Assembly (NCBI RefSeq): GCF_000718985.1
Contig: NZ_JODL01000002.1
Span: 313,253-377,252 of the forward strand
From: Streptomyces megasporus
GTDB lineage: Bacteria > Actinomycetota > Actinomycetes > Streptomycetales > Streptomycetaceae
Reading direction: 5' to 3'
Length of the DNA stretch: 64,000 bases
This document shows, in pieces, positions 29,057-37,219 of the stretch. A program made the translations under genes and the position numbers. The stretch's first letter is position 1. Every line of letters begins with the position of its first letter. The notes under the pieces were generated by a model. It saw only the letters and a list, made by a program, of their open reading frames with translations. It ran no database searches and was not told where the DNA came from.

Positions 29057-29650
29057 TCAGACGGTGGTGACGACGTCCTCGTAGGCCAGGCGCGGCGACC
29101 GGGGGCGGTAGGACTCCGCGCAGGGCTTGCCGATGTTGACCACGGCCAGCACCTTCTGCTTGCCGTCCCCGAAGAACTCCTTGTCGATGCCCGCGGCGTC
29201 GAAGCCGGTCATCGGCCCGGCGGCCAGTCCGGCGGCGCGGACGCCGATGATGAAGTAGCCGATCTGGATCGCGGCGTTGAAGGAGCCCGACGCCTCGCGG
29301 ACCGGGAGCTCGGAGAAGAACCGGTCCTTCAGGCCCGGGGCGTGCGGAGCCAGCTTCGGCAGCCGCTCGTGGAAGTCGAGGTCCACCGAGAGGATGGCGG
29401 TCAGCGGCGCGGACGCCGTCTTGGCCCGGTTCCCCTCGGAGAGCTGCCGGACCAGCCGCTCCCGGGCCTCGGGGGAGCGGACCAGGGTGACCCGCAGCGG
29501 CGACTGGTTGAAAGCGGTCGGCCCGTACTTCACCAGGTCGTGGATCGCCCGGATCTGCTCGTCGGACACCGGTTCGTCGGCGAAGGCGTGGGCGGTGTGG
29601 GCCTCGCGGAAGAGCAGGTCCTGGGCGGCGCTGTCGAGAGCCAGAGTCAT
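29057..29650 (-). CDS. Nitroreductase-family protein (malonic semialdehyde reductase-like, RutE/HadB type)
   Basis: This encodes 197 residues from ATG 29650, with AGGGAC upstream. The fold is seen from LLFREAHTAHAFADEPVSDEQIRAIHDLVKYGPTAFNQSPLRVTLVRS, the FMN-binding start of this family, and EASGSFNAAIQIGYFIIGVRAAGLAAGPMTGFD. RutE-like proteins reduce 3-oxopropanoate (malonic semialdehyde) in pyrimidine catabolism; no other rut genes are nearby, so the substrate is uncertain. It lies 98 bases downstream of xseB on the same strand. Confidence 0.8.
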   Translation of the reverse strand: MTLALDSAAQDLLFREAHTAHAFADEPVSDEQIRAIHDLVKYGPTAFNQSPLRVTLVRSPEARERLVRQLSEGNRAKTASAPLTAILSVDLDFHERLPKLAPHAPGLKDRFFSELPVREASGSFNAAIQIGYFIIGVRAAGLAAGPMTGFDAAGIDKEFFGDGKQKVLAVVNIGKPCAESYRPRSPRLAYEDVVTTV

Positions 29651-29748
29651 GGGGGCGTCCCTCTTCGCATAGATGGTTGAACTTTGTACCATCTACTCTA
29701 GGGGCGGCGGGCGGACGATCGAACGCGGGGCTCCGTGAGACGGAACCG

Positions 29749-30063
29749 TCACGCCCGGCCCTCCTCGTCCCTCTCGCCGAGGCCGTCGTCCTCCGCGGAC
29801 TCCTCCTCGCCGTCCCCCTCATCGTCCGGCTCGCCGTCCTCCGCGCCGGACTCCTCCGCCAGCACGGCGTCCAGCCGGGCCCGGGCGCCGTCCAGCAGGC
29901 GACGGCAGACCGCAGCCAGCTCCTCACCGCGCTCCCACAGGGCGAGCGACTCCTCCAGCGTGGAACCGCCCGCCTCCAGGCGCCGGACCACGGCGATCAG
30001 TTCGTCGCGCGCCTGCTCATAGCCCATCTCCCCGATCGGCGGCGGGGTGCTCACATCCGTCAT
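29749..30063 (-). CDS. xseB: Exodeoxyribonuclease VII small subunit
   Basis: This encodes 104 residues. The conserved core is MGYEQARDELIAVVRRLEAGGSTLEESLALWERGEELAAVCRRLLDGARARLD, a helical hairpin that contacts XseA. The C-terminal 35 residues are an acidic tail (ESGAEDGEPDDEGDGEEES) not needed for the fold. It lies 38 bases downstream of xseA. The acidic tail is much longer than in Escherichia coli XseB but is of a kind seen in Actinobacteria. Confidence 0.9.
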   Translation of the reverse strand: MTDVSTPPPIGEMGYEQARDELIAVVRRLEAGGSTLEESLALWERGEELAAVCRRLLDGARARLDAVLAEESGAEDGEPDDEGDGEEESAEDDGLGERDEEGRA

Positions 30064-30101
30064 GCGCCCAGCCTAGAGCCGCGCTCGGACAGCACGGCCG
30101 C

Positions 30102-31325
30102 TCACTCGTCCCCGTCCGCGCGCCGGGCGACCACCGTCAGCTCGCCCTCGGCGAGGCGGGCGCGCAGCTCCTCGCCGTCCGCCACCTCGCCCGGCGCCCG
30201 CACCGCGCTCCCGTCGGCCCGCTGGAGCACCGCGTAGCCGCGCCTGAGCGTCGCCGCGGGCGACAGCGCGACGACCCGGGCGAGGGTGTGCTCCAGCTCC
30301 GTCCCGGCCCGGTCCAGCAGGTGGCCGAACGTCCGGCGGCTCCGGTCGAGCAACGCCTCGATCTGCTCCTCGCGCTCCTCCACCATCGTGTACGGGCGGG
30401 CCATCACCGGGCGGCTCATGGTGTCCGCCAGGCCGCGTTCCTGCCGCTCCACCATCGTCTCCACGGCCCGCAGTGCCCGCTCGCGCAACTGCCGCACCCG
30501 CTCCAGCTCCTCGCGGACGTCCGGCACCACGTCCTTGGCGGCGTGCGTCGGCGTCCTGGAGCGCAGGTCGGCCACCAGGTCCAGCAGCGGGGTGTCCGGC
30601 TCGTGCCCGATGGCCGAGACCACGGGCGTGACGCACTCGGCCACGGCCCGCACCAACTGCTCGTCGGAGAACGGCAGCAGATCCTCGACGCTGCCGCCGC
30701 CCCGAGCCACGACGATCACGTCCACGGCCGGGTCGGCGTCCAGCTCCTTGACCGCCTGGATCACCTGCGGCACCGCGTGCACACCCTGCACGGCCACGTT
30801 GCGCACCGCGAAACGGACGGCGGGCCAGCGCTGCCGCGCCGTCTCCAGCACGTCCCGCTCGGCCGCCGAGGCACGGCCGGTGACCAGGCCGATCAGCCGG
30901 GGGAGGAAGGGCAGCGGCTTCTTCCGCTCGGCCGCGAACAGGCCCTCGGCGGCCAGCGTCCTCTTCAGCCGCTCCAGCCGCGCCAGCAGCTCGCCGACCC
31001 CGACCGGCCGGATGTCCGCCACCCGCAGGGAGAGCCGGCCACGCTGCGCGTACCACTCCGGCTTGCCGTGCACCACCACCCGGGCGCCCTCGGAGACCAC
31101 GTCCGCGACCCGGTCGAAGACGGCTCGGTAGCAGGTCACGGTCAGGGAGACGTCCTGGGAGGGATCGCGCAGGGTCATGAACACCACCCCCGCGCCGGGG
31201 CGTCGGGACAACTGTGTGATCTGCCCCTCCACCCAGACGGCGCCGAGCCGGTCGATCCATCCGCCGATCAGCCGCGACACCTCGCCGACGGGAACCGGCG
31301 CCTCGGGCGACGTGTTGAGAGCCAT
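30102..31325 (-). CDS. xseA: Exodeoxyribonuclease VII large subunit
   Basis: This encodes 407 residues. It has the N-terminal OB-fold ([42 protein letters not shown]) and the central nuclease domain with [62 protein letters not shown] long coiled-coil part follows ([29 protein letters not shown]). With XseB it degrades single-stranded DNA from both ends to oligonucleotides, in repair. Length is as expected. It is divergent from ispH, with about 104 bases between the starts. Confidence 0.95.
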   Translation of the reverse strand: MALNTSPEAPVPVGEVSRLIGGWIDRLGAVWVEGQITQLSRRPGAGVVFMTLRDPSQDVSLTVTCYRAVFDRVADVVSEGARVVVHGKPEWYAQRGRLSLRVADIRPVGVGELLARLERLKRTLAAEGLFAAERKKPLPFLPRLIGLVTGRASAAERDVLETARQRWPAVRFAVRNVAVQGVHAVPQVIQAVKELDADPAVDVIVVARGGGSVEDLLPFSDEQLVRAVAECVTPVVSAIGHEPDTPLLDLVADLRSRTPTHAAKDVVPDVREELERVRQLRERALRAVETMVERQERGLADTMSRPVMARPYTMVEEREEQIEALLDRSRRTFGHLLDRAGTELEHTLARVVALSPAATLRRGYAVLQRADGSAVRAPGEVADGEELRARLAEGELTVVARRADGDE

Positions 31326-31429
31326 GCGAGGAGGCTAACCGTCGGAACCGACAGCGGTCCCCACCCCGCCGCCGTCCGTCCCGTCGCCTCGCCCCCGAGT
31401 CCGGAACCGGGGGCCCGTACGATGGGCCC

Positions 31430-32413
31430 ATGACTTCCACGACCGCACGCCGGGTCCTCCTCGCCGCGCCTCGCGGCTACTGCGCGGGGGTCGACCGCGC
31501 CGTGATCGCCGTCGAGAAGGCCTTGGAGCAGTACGGCGCGCCGATCTACGTCCGCCACGAGATCGTCCACAACAAGTACGTGGTCCAGACGCTGGAGAAG
31601 AAGGGGGCGATCTTCGTCGACGAGACGGACGAGGTCCCCGAGGGCTCCATCGTCATGTTCTCCGCACACGGCGTGGCGCCGACCGTGCACGAGGAGGCCG
31701 AGCGGCGGAAGCTCGCCACCATCGACGCGACCTGCCCGCTGGTCACCAAGGTCCACAAGGAGGCGGTCCGCTTCGCCAAGGAGGACTACGACATCCTCCT
31801 GATCGGCCACGAGGGTCACGAGGAGGTCATCGGCACCTCCGGGGAGGCGCCCGACCACATCACCCTCGTCGACGGCCCGGAGGACGTGGACAACGTCACC
31901 GTGCGCGACGAGTCCAAGGTCGTCTGGCTCTCCCAGACCACTCTCTCCGTCGACGAGACCATGGAGACCGTCGACCGGCTCAAGCAGCGCTTCCCGGCGC
32001 TGGTCTCCCCGCCCAGCGACGACATCTGCTACGCCACGCAGAACCGGCAGAACGCGGTCAAGCTGATGGGGGCCGAGGCCGATCTGGTCATCGTGGTCGG
32101 CTCGCAGAACTCCTCGAACTCCAAGCGGCTCGTCGAGGTCGCCCTCGGCGCGGGCGCCAAGGCCGCGTACCTGGTGGACTTCGCCTCCGAGATCGACGAG
32201 GCCTGGCTGACCGACGAGGTGCGCACCGTCGGCGTCACCTCCGGCGCCTCCGTGCCCGAGGTGCTGGTGGAGGAGGTCCTGGAGTGGCTGGCGGGGCGGG
32301 GCTTCACGGACGTGGAGCTGGTCAAGGCCGCCGAGGAGTCCATCACCTTCTCGCTCCCCAAGGAACTCCGCCGGGACCTGCGCGCCGAGGCGGCGCGGAA
32401 GGCCGCCGGCTAA
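31430..32413 (+). CDS. ispH: 4-hydroxy-3-methylbut-2-enyl diphosphate reductase
   Basis: This encodes 327 residues. It catalyses the last step of the MEP pathway, giving isopentenyl and dimethylallyl diphosphates. The three cluster cysteines are C18 (RGYCAGV), C102 (DATCPLV) and C200 ([11 protein letters not shown]). The catalytic Glu lies in [11 protein letters not shown] near residue 131. C-terminal [17 protein letters not shown] closes the third domain. The product feeds the isoprenyl transferase encoded at 6092. The stop codon overlaps the stop of the convergent DUF6542 gene by three bases. Confidence 0.95.
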   Translation: MTSTTARRVLLAAPRGYCAGVDRAVIAVEKALEQYGAPIYVRHEIVHNKYVVQTLEKKGAIFVDETDEVPEGSIVMFSAHGVAPTVHEEAERRKLATIDATCPLVTKVHKEAVRFAKEDYDILLIGHEGHEEVIGTSGEAPDHITLVDGPEDVDNVTVRDESKVVWLSQTTLSVDETMETVDRLKQRFPALVSPPSDDICYATQNRQNAVKLMGAEADLVIVVGSQNSSNSKRLVEVALGAGAKAAYLVDFASEIDEAWLTDEVRTVGVTSGASVPEVLVEEVLEWLAGRGFTDVELVKAAEESITFSLPKELRRDLRAEAARKAAG

Positions 32414-33090
32414 CCCGACAGGCCCCGGTCGGCCGACCGGCCGAGCCCGCCCGGCCGGGCGAGCCTCGCCCTGGCGAGCCCGGCGCGTTTGGCGGGCTCG
32501 GCGCGTTTGGCGCGTTTGGCGCGTTTGGCGCGCTTGGCGGTCCTGCCGGGACGGGCGAACCTGCCGGACCCGCGGCGGCCGACGCCGGCGCGGGCGAGGA
32601 CGACCAGCACGGAGGCCAGCGTGCCGCCGTACACCCATCCGGCGTTGACGGCCAGCGCGGTCACCATCTCCAGGAGCCACCCGGCCGACCCATCCGAGTC
32701 GCCGCCGAGGAACAGCAGTCCGGCGGTGAAGGCGATCGGCGCCGCGATCGGCGCCGCGGCCAGGTCCGCCGGCCGCACCCACAGCGCGCACACGGCGGCG
32801 ACCAGCACGAAGCAGATCCCGTACGCGGTGGCGTGCCCGTCCAGCAGCCACGCGTCCAGCCCGCCGGCCACCGTCATCGCACCGCAGGTCAGCAGTCCGC
32901 ACCCCAGCGCGGTGAGCCGCGCGCCGGGTGGCCAGGTGCGCCGGGCGGTCGTGGGAGCGGGGCGGGGCCGGTCCCCGGCGGGCCGTTCCCGTCCGGTTCC
33001 GGGCGTGTCGCTCCGGGCGTCGGAGGACGGGGGGCGCGCCGTCCGGCGCCGCCGACGGTCACGGGTGATGCGCGCGATGTGTTGCTCCAC
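32410..33090 (-). CDS. DUF6542 membrane protein with a Lys-Arg-Ala repeat tail
   Basis: This encodes 226 residues from GTG 33090 (minus), starting [15 protein letters not shown]. The N-terminal 50 residues are basic and Pro-rich. Four membrane segments follow ([74 protein letters not shown]), the DUF6542 pattern. The C-terminal tail is strongly basic, built on K-R-A units ([13 protein letters not shown]), encoded by a 9-bp tandem repeat. Function unknown. It sits between ispH and ychF, and the tail might contact nucleic acid or membrane. Confidence 0.75.
   Translation of the reverse strand: MEQHIARITRDRRRRRTARPPSSDARSDTPGTGRERPAGDRPRPAPTTARRTWPPGARLTALGCGLLTCGAMTVAGGLDAWLLDGHATAYGICFVLVAAVCALWVRPADLAAAPIAAPIAFTAGLLFLGGDSDGSAGWLLEMVTALAVNAGWVYGGTLASVLVVLARAGVGRRGSGRFARPGRTAKRAKRAKRAKRAEPAKRAGLARARLARPGGLGRSADRGLSG
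32484..32540. repeat. 9-bp tandem repeat coding the KRA tail
   Basis: GGCGCGTTT recurs several times in direct array (plus-strand view), including interrupted units, giving the K-R-A repeat in the C-terminus of the DUF6542 protein. It looks prone to copy-number change. Confidence 0.7.
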
Positions 33091-33228
33091 CGAACCAACG
33101 TAGGGCGCGCGCCGGTCCCGAGGGGGCTCGGACACGCGCCCTGCCCGCCCTTCGGGTGCCCGTAGACTGGTGGATCGGCCCCGTCCGGGCCGGTCCACCA
33201 AGATCCTCTCGTTACGGGAAGTCGCCAC

Positions 33229-34317
33229 GTGTCGCTCACGATCGGAATCGTCGGCCTGCCCAATGTCGGCAAGTCGACCCTGTTCAACGCCCTGACCAAG
33301 AACGACGTCCTGGCGGCCAACTACCCGTTCGCCACCATCGAGCCGAACATCGGCGTCGTCGGCGTGCCCGACGCCCGGCTGGCCGGGCTCGCCGAGATCT
33401 TCGGCTCGGAGCGCATCGTCCCGGCGACCGTGGACTTCGTCGACATCGCGGGCATCGTGCGCGGCGCGAGCGAGGGCGAGGGCCTGGGCAACAAGTTCCT
33501 GGCGAACATCCGCGAATCGGACGCGATCTGCCAGGTCATCCGCGCCTTCAAGGACGAGAACGTCGTCCACGTCGACGGCAAGGTCTCGCCCAAGGACGAC
33601 ATCGAGACGATCAACACCGAGTTGATCCTCGCCGACCTCCAGACGATCGAGAAGGTCCTGCCCCGGCTCCAGAAGGAGGCCCGGGTCAAGAAGGACGTCC
33701 AGCCCAAGGTGAAGGCCGTCGAGGAGGCCAAGGGCATCCTCGACGAGGGCCGCACCCTGTTCTCCGCCGGCATCGCCCAGGGCACCGAGCGGGCCGCGCT
33801 CCTGCACGACCTGCACCTGCTCACCACCAAGCCCTTCCTCTACGTCTTCAACGTGGACGAGGAGGAGCTGACCGACGACGCCTTCAAGGACGAGCAGCGG
33901 GCGCTGGTCGCCCCCGCCGAGGCGATCTTCCTCAACGCCAAGCTGGAGTCCGAGCTCGTGGAGCTGGACGAGGCCGACGCCCTCGAACTCCTGCAGTCGG
34001 TCGGCCAGGAGGAGCCGGGCCTGGCCACCCTCGCCCGCGTCGGCTTCGACACGCTCGGCCTGCAGACCTACCTCACGGCGGGCCCGAAGGAGGCCCGCGC
34101 CTGGACGATCAAGAAGGGCTCCACGGCCCCCGAGGCGGCCGGCGTGATCCACACCGACTTCCAGAAGGGCTTCATCAAGGCCGAGATCATCTCCTTCGAG
34201 GACCTGGTCGAGGCGGGCTCGGTCGCCGAGGCCCGGGCCCGCGGCAAGGCCCGCATGGAGGGCAAGGACTACGTCATGCAGGACGGCGACGTGGTGGAGT
34301 TCCGCTTCAACGTCTGA
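33229..34317 (+). CDS. ychF: Obg-family ATPase/GTPase YchF
   Basis: This encodes 362 residues from GTG 33229. Motifs: G1 GIVGLPNVGKSTLFNALTKN, switch NYPFATIEPNIGVVGVPD, G3 VDFVDIAGIVRGASEGEGLGNKFL, and the YchF-type NVDEEELTD in place of the usual NKxD, which gives ATP preference. A helical insert follows and then the C-terminal TGS-like domain (LQTYLTAGPKEARAWTIKKGSTAPEAAGVIHTDFQKGFIKAEII). It binds ribosomes. The last codons and the stop lie inside the attL repeat, so the 3' end visible here is supplied by the integrated element, keeping the reading frame intact. Confidence 0.95.
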   Translation: MSLTIGIVGLPNVGKSTLFNALTKNDVLAANYPFATIEPNIGVVGVPDARLAGLAEIFGSERIVPATVDFVDIAGIVRGASEGEGLGNKFLANIRESDAICQVIRAFKDENVVHVDGKVSPKDDIETINTELILADLQTIEKVLPRLQKEARVKKDVQPKVKAVEEAKGILDEGRTLFSAGIAQGTERAALLHDLHLLTTKPFLYVFNVDEEELTDDAFKDEQRALVAPAEAIFLNAKLESELVELDEADALELLQSVGQEEPGLATLARVGFDTLGLQTYLTAGPKEARAWTIKKGSTAPEAAGVIHTDFQKGFIKAEIISFEDLVEAGSVAEARARGKARMEGKDYVMQDGDVVEFRFNV

Positions 34318-34405
34318 CGGCTGAACCCCGGATCGGCCGAGTCGCCGATCAGGGCAGGAAACCCCAGGTCAGGGGCCAGATCGCAAGGTCTGGTCCCTTC
34401 CTGTT
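34299..34405 (+). repeat. attL: direct repeat at left end (core 34299-34328)
   Basis: 107 bp match 46387-46493 with about ten substitutions after the 30-bp exact core. It spans the last codons and stop of ychF, a dyad at 34331-34350 (GATCGGC / GCCGATC) and a terminator. Confidence 0.85.
34372..34399 (+). terminator. Terminator of ychF carried by the element
   Basis: GGGGCCAGA TCGCAAGG TCTGGTCCC then TT. The stem is kept relative to the attR copy by compensatory or wobble changes (see findings). Confidence 0.7.
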
Positions 34406-34681
34406 TTCCCTGGCTGTTTCAGGCTGTTTCCTGGCCCTGTGCTGACTTGGTGCTGACGCGCCGGCACGGCTGGAAGCGCCTGTGACCTGGCCTTCTTCGG
34501 GTGCCGGTCGGCTCTACTTCCCGGCTGGTGCCCCAAGCGCGAGGGCTGCCTCTGACGGGCCACTCGCGGCCTCTTTATGCAAGAACGTGCATAGTCGCCA
34601 AAGTGCATAGACCGGCCCTCTGCGGCCCTCGTACGGTCGTCCTGAACGGCTCCACCGGGAGCCGCGGACAGGGGAGTGGAT
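34406..34681. other. Non-coding left end of the element
   Basis: About 275 bases with the arm-type repeat and the promoter region of the following cassette. No convincing gene was seen. Confidence 0.5.
34439..34457 (+). repeat. Left arm-type site, two GTGCTGAC units
   Basis: GTGCTGACTTGGTGCTGAC, identical to 46306-46324 near the right end. The position relative to the core fits an integrase arm-binding site. Confidence 0.6.
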
Positions 34682-34891
34682 ATGTCCGAACGTGCAGAGC
34701 TGACCCGACTGACCGGCAACGGGAACGGCGAGTGCGGCGAGGACGACTGCCCGAACGTGTACCGCACCGAGCGGGGAACGTTCATCGTGCAGGGCGACGT
34801 GTCCGACGCCTTCGCGCCACCGCAGGGAGAGGGGCTGGTCGAGATTCCGGAAAGCGTCCTCCGGGAGGCGTTCCGTGCTCTTGGATGGTGA
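34682..34891 (+). CDS. Small acidic hypothetical protein upstream of DUF6879
   Basis: This encodes 69 residues from ATG 34682, with GGGGAG just upstream. The sequence has a possible Cys pair (NGECGEDDCPNVY) and a short beta-rich look (ERGTFIVQGDVSDAF), ending in PESVLREAFRALGW. I do not recognise the family by name. Its end overlaps the start of the DUF6879 gene by 17 bases, so the three genes 34682-36220 are one transcription unit. Similar small proteins commonly sit ahead of DUF6879 genes in Streptomyces, a statement from general knowledge. Confidence 0.65.
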   Translation: MSERAELTRLTGNGNGECGEDDCPNVYRTERGTFIVQGDVSDAFAPPQGEGLVEIPESVLREAFRALGW

Positions 34892-35390
34892 CGAGTGGCG
34901 GGCGACGCTCCGGGAATTCCAGTCGGAAGCGTGGCGGCTGGAGACCTTGCCGCAGTACCTCGTCCCCCAGGAGACCGAAGAACTCGAAGCGTTCCGGGCC
35001 GGTAAGCGAGTCGACCCGCACACTTACTCATCCGCGTACACCGAGAATCTGAAGCGGATACGAGGGGAGGGGAAACGAAAGGGACGAGTGCACATCGTGA
35101 CCCGTCCGCTTTCCGAGTACCTGCGGTTCGAGTTCTCGCGGTACTACGCCCCGCATGTGTTGGCCGGCGAGGACATCCGAATTCTCGACGTAACGGACCG
35201 GGAGAACCCCCTGCCGGGAGTCCAGGACTTCTGGATGTTCGACCGTTCGAGGGTCGTCCTCATGCACTACGAGGAAGACGGAACGCAGATCGGCCGGGAG
35301 CTGTACGAGGGCGACCCGACGCCGTTCATCGAATACCAGCGGGTCGCGATCGCCGAGTCGGTGCCGTTCTTGGAGTACGTGAACGAGTGA
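34875..35390 (+). CDS. DUF6879 family protein
   Basis: This encodes 171 residues from GTG 34875. Family features: LLDGDEWRATLREFQSEAWRLETLPQYLVPQETEELEAFRAGKR at the start, then VHIVTRPLSEYLRFEFSRYYAPHVLAGEDIRILDV and DFWMFDRSRVVLMHYEEDGTQIG, ending in FIEYQRVAIAESVPFLEYV. DUF6879 proteins are common in Actinobacteria, nearly always paired with an HTH-DUF5753 regulator, as here, where the stop overlaps the next GTG. The pair is thought to act in signalling or development (WhiJ/BldB-like networks); no enzymatic motif is evident. Confidence 0.75.
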   Translation: MLLDGDEWRATLREFQSEAWRLETLPQYLVPQETEELEAFRAGKRVDPHTYSSAYTENLKRIRGEGKRKGRVHIVTRPLSEYLRFEFSRYYAPHVLAGEDIRILDVTDRENPLPGVQDFWMFDRSRVVLMHYEEDGTQIGRELYEGDPTPFIEYQRVAIAESVPFLEYVNE

Positions 35391-36220
35391 CGTTCGAGCC
35401 CGAGCAGCTCGGCCAGTCCGGTCAGGAACTGGCCTCGATGCTCCGAGACCTGCGCAAGCGAGCCGGACTCTCCGGGGTTCGGCTCGCCGCGCGCTGCAAC
35501 ATGTCGCAGTCCAAGGTGAGCCGCATCGAGAACGGTAAGGTGCGGCCGTCCCTTGTCGACGTCGAGCAGATCCTCCGAGCCCTCGATGCGCCACCGAGCA
35601 TGGTCGCCGAGGTCTTGGCACTCGCCAGGATGGCCAACACGGAGTGGAGGAACCTGCGGGAGCTGCGCCGTAAAGGGCTCGGGACGAGGCAGACGGAGCT
35701 GAAGGCGCTCGAAGCGTCCTCGACGCACATGCGGTACTTTCTGCTCTCGATGGTTACCGGCCTGCTGGCCACCCCGGAATACGTGCGGGCGAGCCTCGCT
35801 CACTCCCCGGCGGACACGAGCAAAGCGATAGCGGGAAAGCTGGAGAGGCAAGCTGTCCTCTACGACACATCGAAGCAGTTCACGTTCATCCTTACCGAGC
35901 AGGCGGTCCGCTGGCCCGTCGTTTCTCCACTGGCGCTGGCTGAACAGATGGATCGCCTGGCCTCGCTCACCTACTTGCCGAACGTGCGTATCGGAGTGAT
36001 CCCGATGGGGACTCCTACTCCCACGAACCCGCTGAACACCTTCACCATCTATGACGCATCGCTGGTCACCATCGAGACCTCGGCGGGCAGTCTCGTGCTG
36101 CACGACGGCCGAGACATCCAGAGCTACCTGAAGGAGTTCTCCGGGTACGAGGAATCCGCCCTATTCGGTGAAGCGGCCAGAGCGAGACTTGCCGAGTGGT
36201 CGGCTGCGTGCCGCTCTTGA
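35387..36220 (+). CDS. XRE-type HTH regulator with DUF5753 (Scr1/WhiJ-like)
   Basis: This encodes 277 residues from GTG 35387, overlapping the stop of the DUF6879 gene (GTGA). The N-terminal helix-turn-helix is LRDLRKRAGLSGVRLAARCNMSQSKVSRIENGKVRPSLVDVEQILRAL. The C-terminal 190 residues are the DUF5753 domain, with RQAVLYDTSKQFTFILTEQAVRW, RLASLTYLPNVRIGVIPMGT and LHDGRDIQSYLKEFSGYEESALFGEAARARL. Such regulators work with small acidic partner proteins. Being carried by a mobile element, it may control element functions or be accessory cargo. Confidence 0.85.
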   Translation: MTFEPEQLGQSGQELASMLRDLRKRAGLSGVRLAARCNMSQSKVSRIENGKVRPSLVDVEQILRALDAPPSMVAEVLALARMANTEWRNLRELRRKGLGTRQTELKALEASSTHMRYFLLSMVTGLLATPEYVRASLAHSPADTSKAIAGKLERQAVLYDTSKQFTFILTEQAVRWPVVSPLALAEQMDRLASLTYLPNVRIGVIPMGTPTPTNPLNTFTIYDASLVTIETSAGSLVLHDGRDIQSYLKEFSGYEESALFGEAARARLAEWSAACRS

Positions 36221-36310
36221 TCTTTACCCCACAACGCGACTAAAGCGCGAACCGGCGCACGTCTCGCGGGAGTATCGCTGCCGCACAGGCAGTCGGCGGA
36301 AGGTCGTGCA

Positions 36311-36511
36311 GTGAGCACAAGGAAGACGACGATGGCGGGGCCGGTGAACTTGGCACTCCCCCTCCCGCTCCCGGAGCCGGCACCGGGGTGTGATGTGTGC
36401 GGGGCACTGGTCAAGCAACGACAGGAAGCGCGCGACAGAGGAGACCTGTCGGCGGCGACAGACGCCGATGTCGAGATTCGCAACCACCCGCACCGGACGC
36501 GGAGGCGCTGA
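36311..36511 (+). CDS. Small hypothetical protein with a CxxC pair
   Basis: This encodes 66 residues from GTG 36311. The N-terminus is Pro/Leu-rich (NLALPLPLPEPAPGCDVCGALVKQRQEARDRGDLS), with a CDVC pair that could bind zinc, and the C-terminus is basic (HPHRTRRR). It belongs to a run of three small genes (36311, 36516, 36734) that is common in Streptomyces mobile and regulatory loci. No function can be assigned. Confidence 0.6.
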   Translation: MSTRKTTMAGPVNLALPLPLPEPAPGCDVCGALVKQRQEARDRGDLSAATDADVEIRNHPHRTRRR

Positions 36512-36515
36512 AGCG

Positions 36516-36737
36516 GTGGACATGCAGACATGGCGAGACGCCCGTACGAGAGCCGTTGAGGCGGCAGAGACTCTCCGGTCGGCACTGGCGGCCCTCGGCC
36601 TTCCTGAGAGCGTCTGGGGCTCTGTTCGCCCCACAGTCACCCACAAGGGTGCGGCGTACGTACACGTGGGCATGGTGCGAGCGGAGGCCGCGGAGCGGAT
36701 CGCGGAAGCTGTGAGGACCACGGGGAGCCCTCGATGA
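36516..36737 (+). CDS. Small hypothetical protein
   Basis: This encodes 73 residues from GTG 36516; GGAGG ten bases upstream supports it (an in-frame ATG lies at 36522). Helical N-terminus (WRDARTRAVEAAETLRSALAALGLPESVW), then strand-like TVTHKGAAYVHVGMVRAEAAERIAEAV. The stop overlaps the ATG of the next gene (ATGA), so they are translationally coupled. Not recognised by family. Confidence 0.6.
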   Translation: MDMQTWRDARTRAVEAAETLRSALAALGLPESVWGSVRPTVTHKGAAYVHVGMVRAEAAERIAEAVRTTGSPR

Positions 36738-36955
36738 CCCGCTCCATCCTTCGGTACGTGACGCACCGGATCACACAGCACCCGGACACGGACGTCACGT
36801 ACGAGGCCGAGTGTCTGCGGTGCGACTGGAAGGCCGGGCCTTCGGAGGACGGGGCAGCCGTCGACCTGGAGTGCATGCGGCACACCGGCAGGGCCGGGCA
36901 CCAGAGCTTCCGGCGAGTCTGTACATCCCTCGCCCTGGTCGTGCGGACTGAGTAG
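36734..36955 (+). CDS. DUF7848-like small protein with zinc-ribbon pattern
   Basis: This encodes 73 residues from ATG 36734. It starts TRSILRYVTHRITQHPDTDVTYEAECLRCDWKAGPSEDGAAVDLECMRHTGRAGHQSFRR. The cysteine and histidine spacing (CLRC, CMRH, H) suggests a small zinc-binding fold. Proteins of this kind are widespread in Streptomyces next to HTH-DUF5753 regulators; function unknown. It ends the cassette, followed by a palindrome-rich gap of about 260 bases before the restriction gene. Confidence 0.6.
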   Translation: MTRSILRYVTHRITQHPDTDVTYEAECLRCDWKAGPSEDGAAVDLECMRHTGRAGHQSFRRVCTSLALVVRTE

Positions 36956-37219
36956 CGGCGACCTGTCCATCTGGACACGGCGCGTTGGCCCAGGCAGGCA
37001 AGAGCCCCCGCGTCTTACTTGCCCCATGGGGTGGGGGGTGACCCCCCAGAGGGGAACTGGGGATCGCCAGGTCATAGCAGCCGAGATTCCGCCACGGTTT
37101 CCAGGTCGATCAGAACTCTCTGATCAGGACTTGGATCACGCTCTTGAGCAGTAGAGTTGTCAGGCTGTTTGGGGTGGAATACCGGGCGCGCGGACACGCG
37201 CGCCGCTGACTGTGATGGG

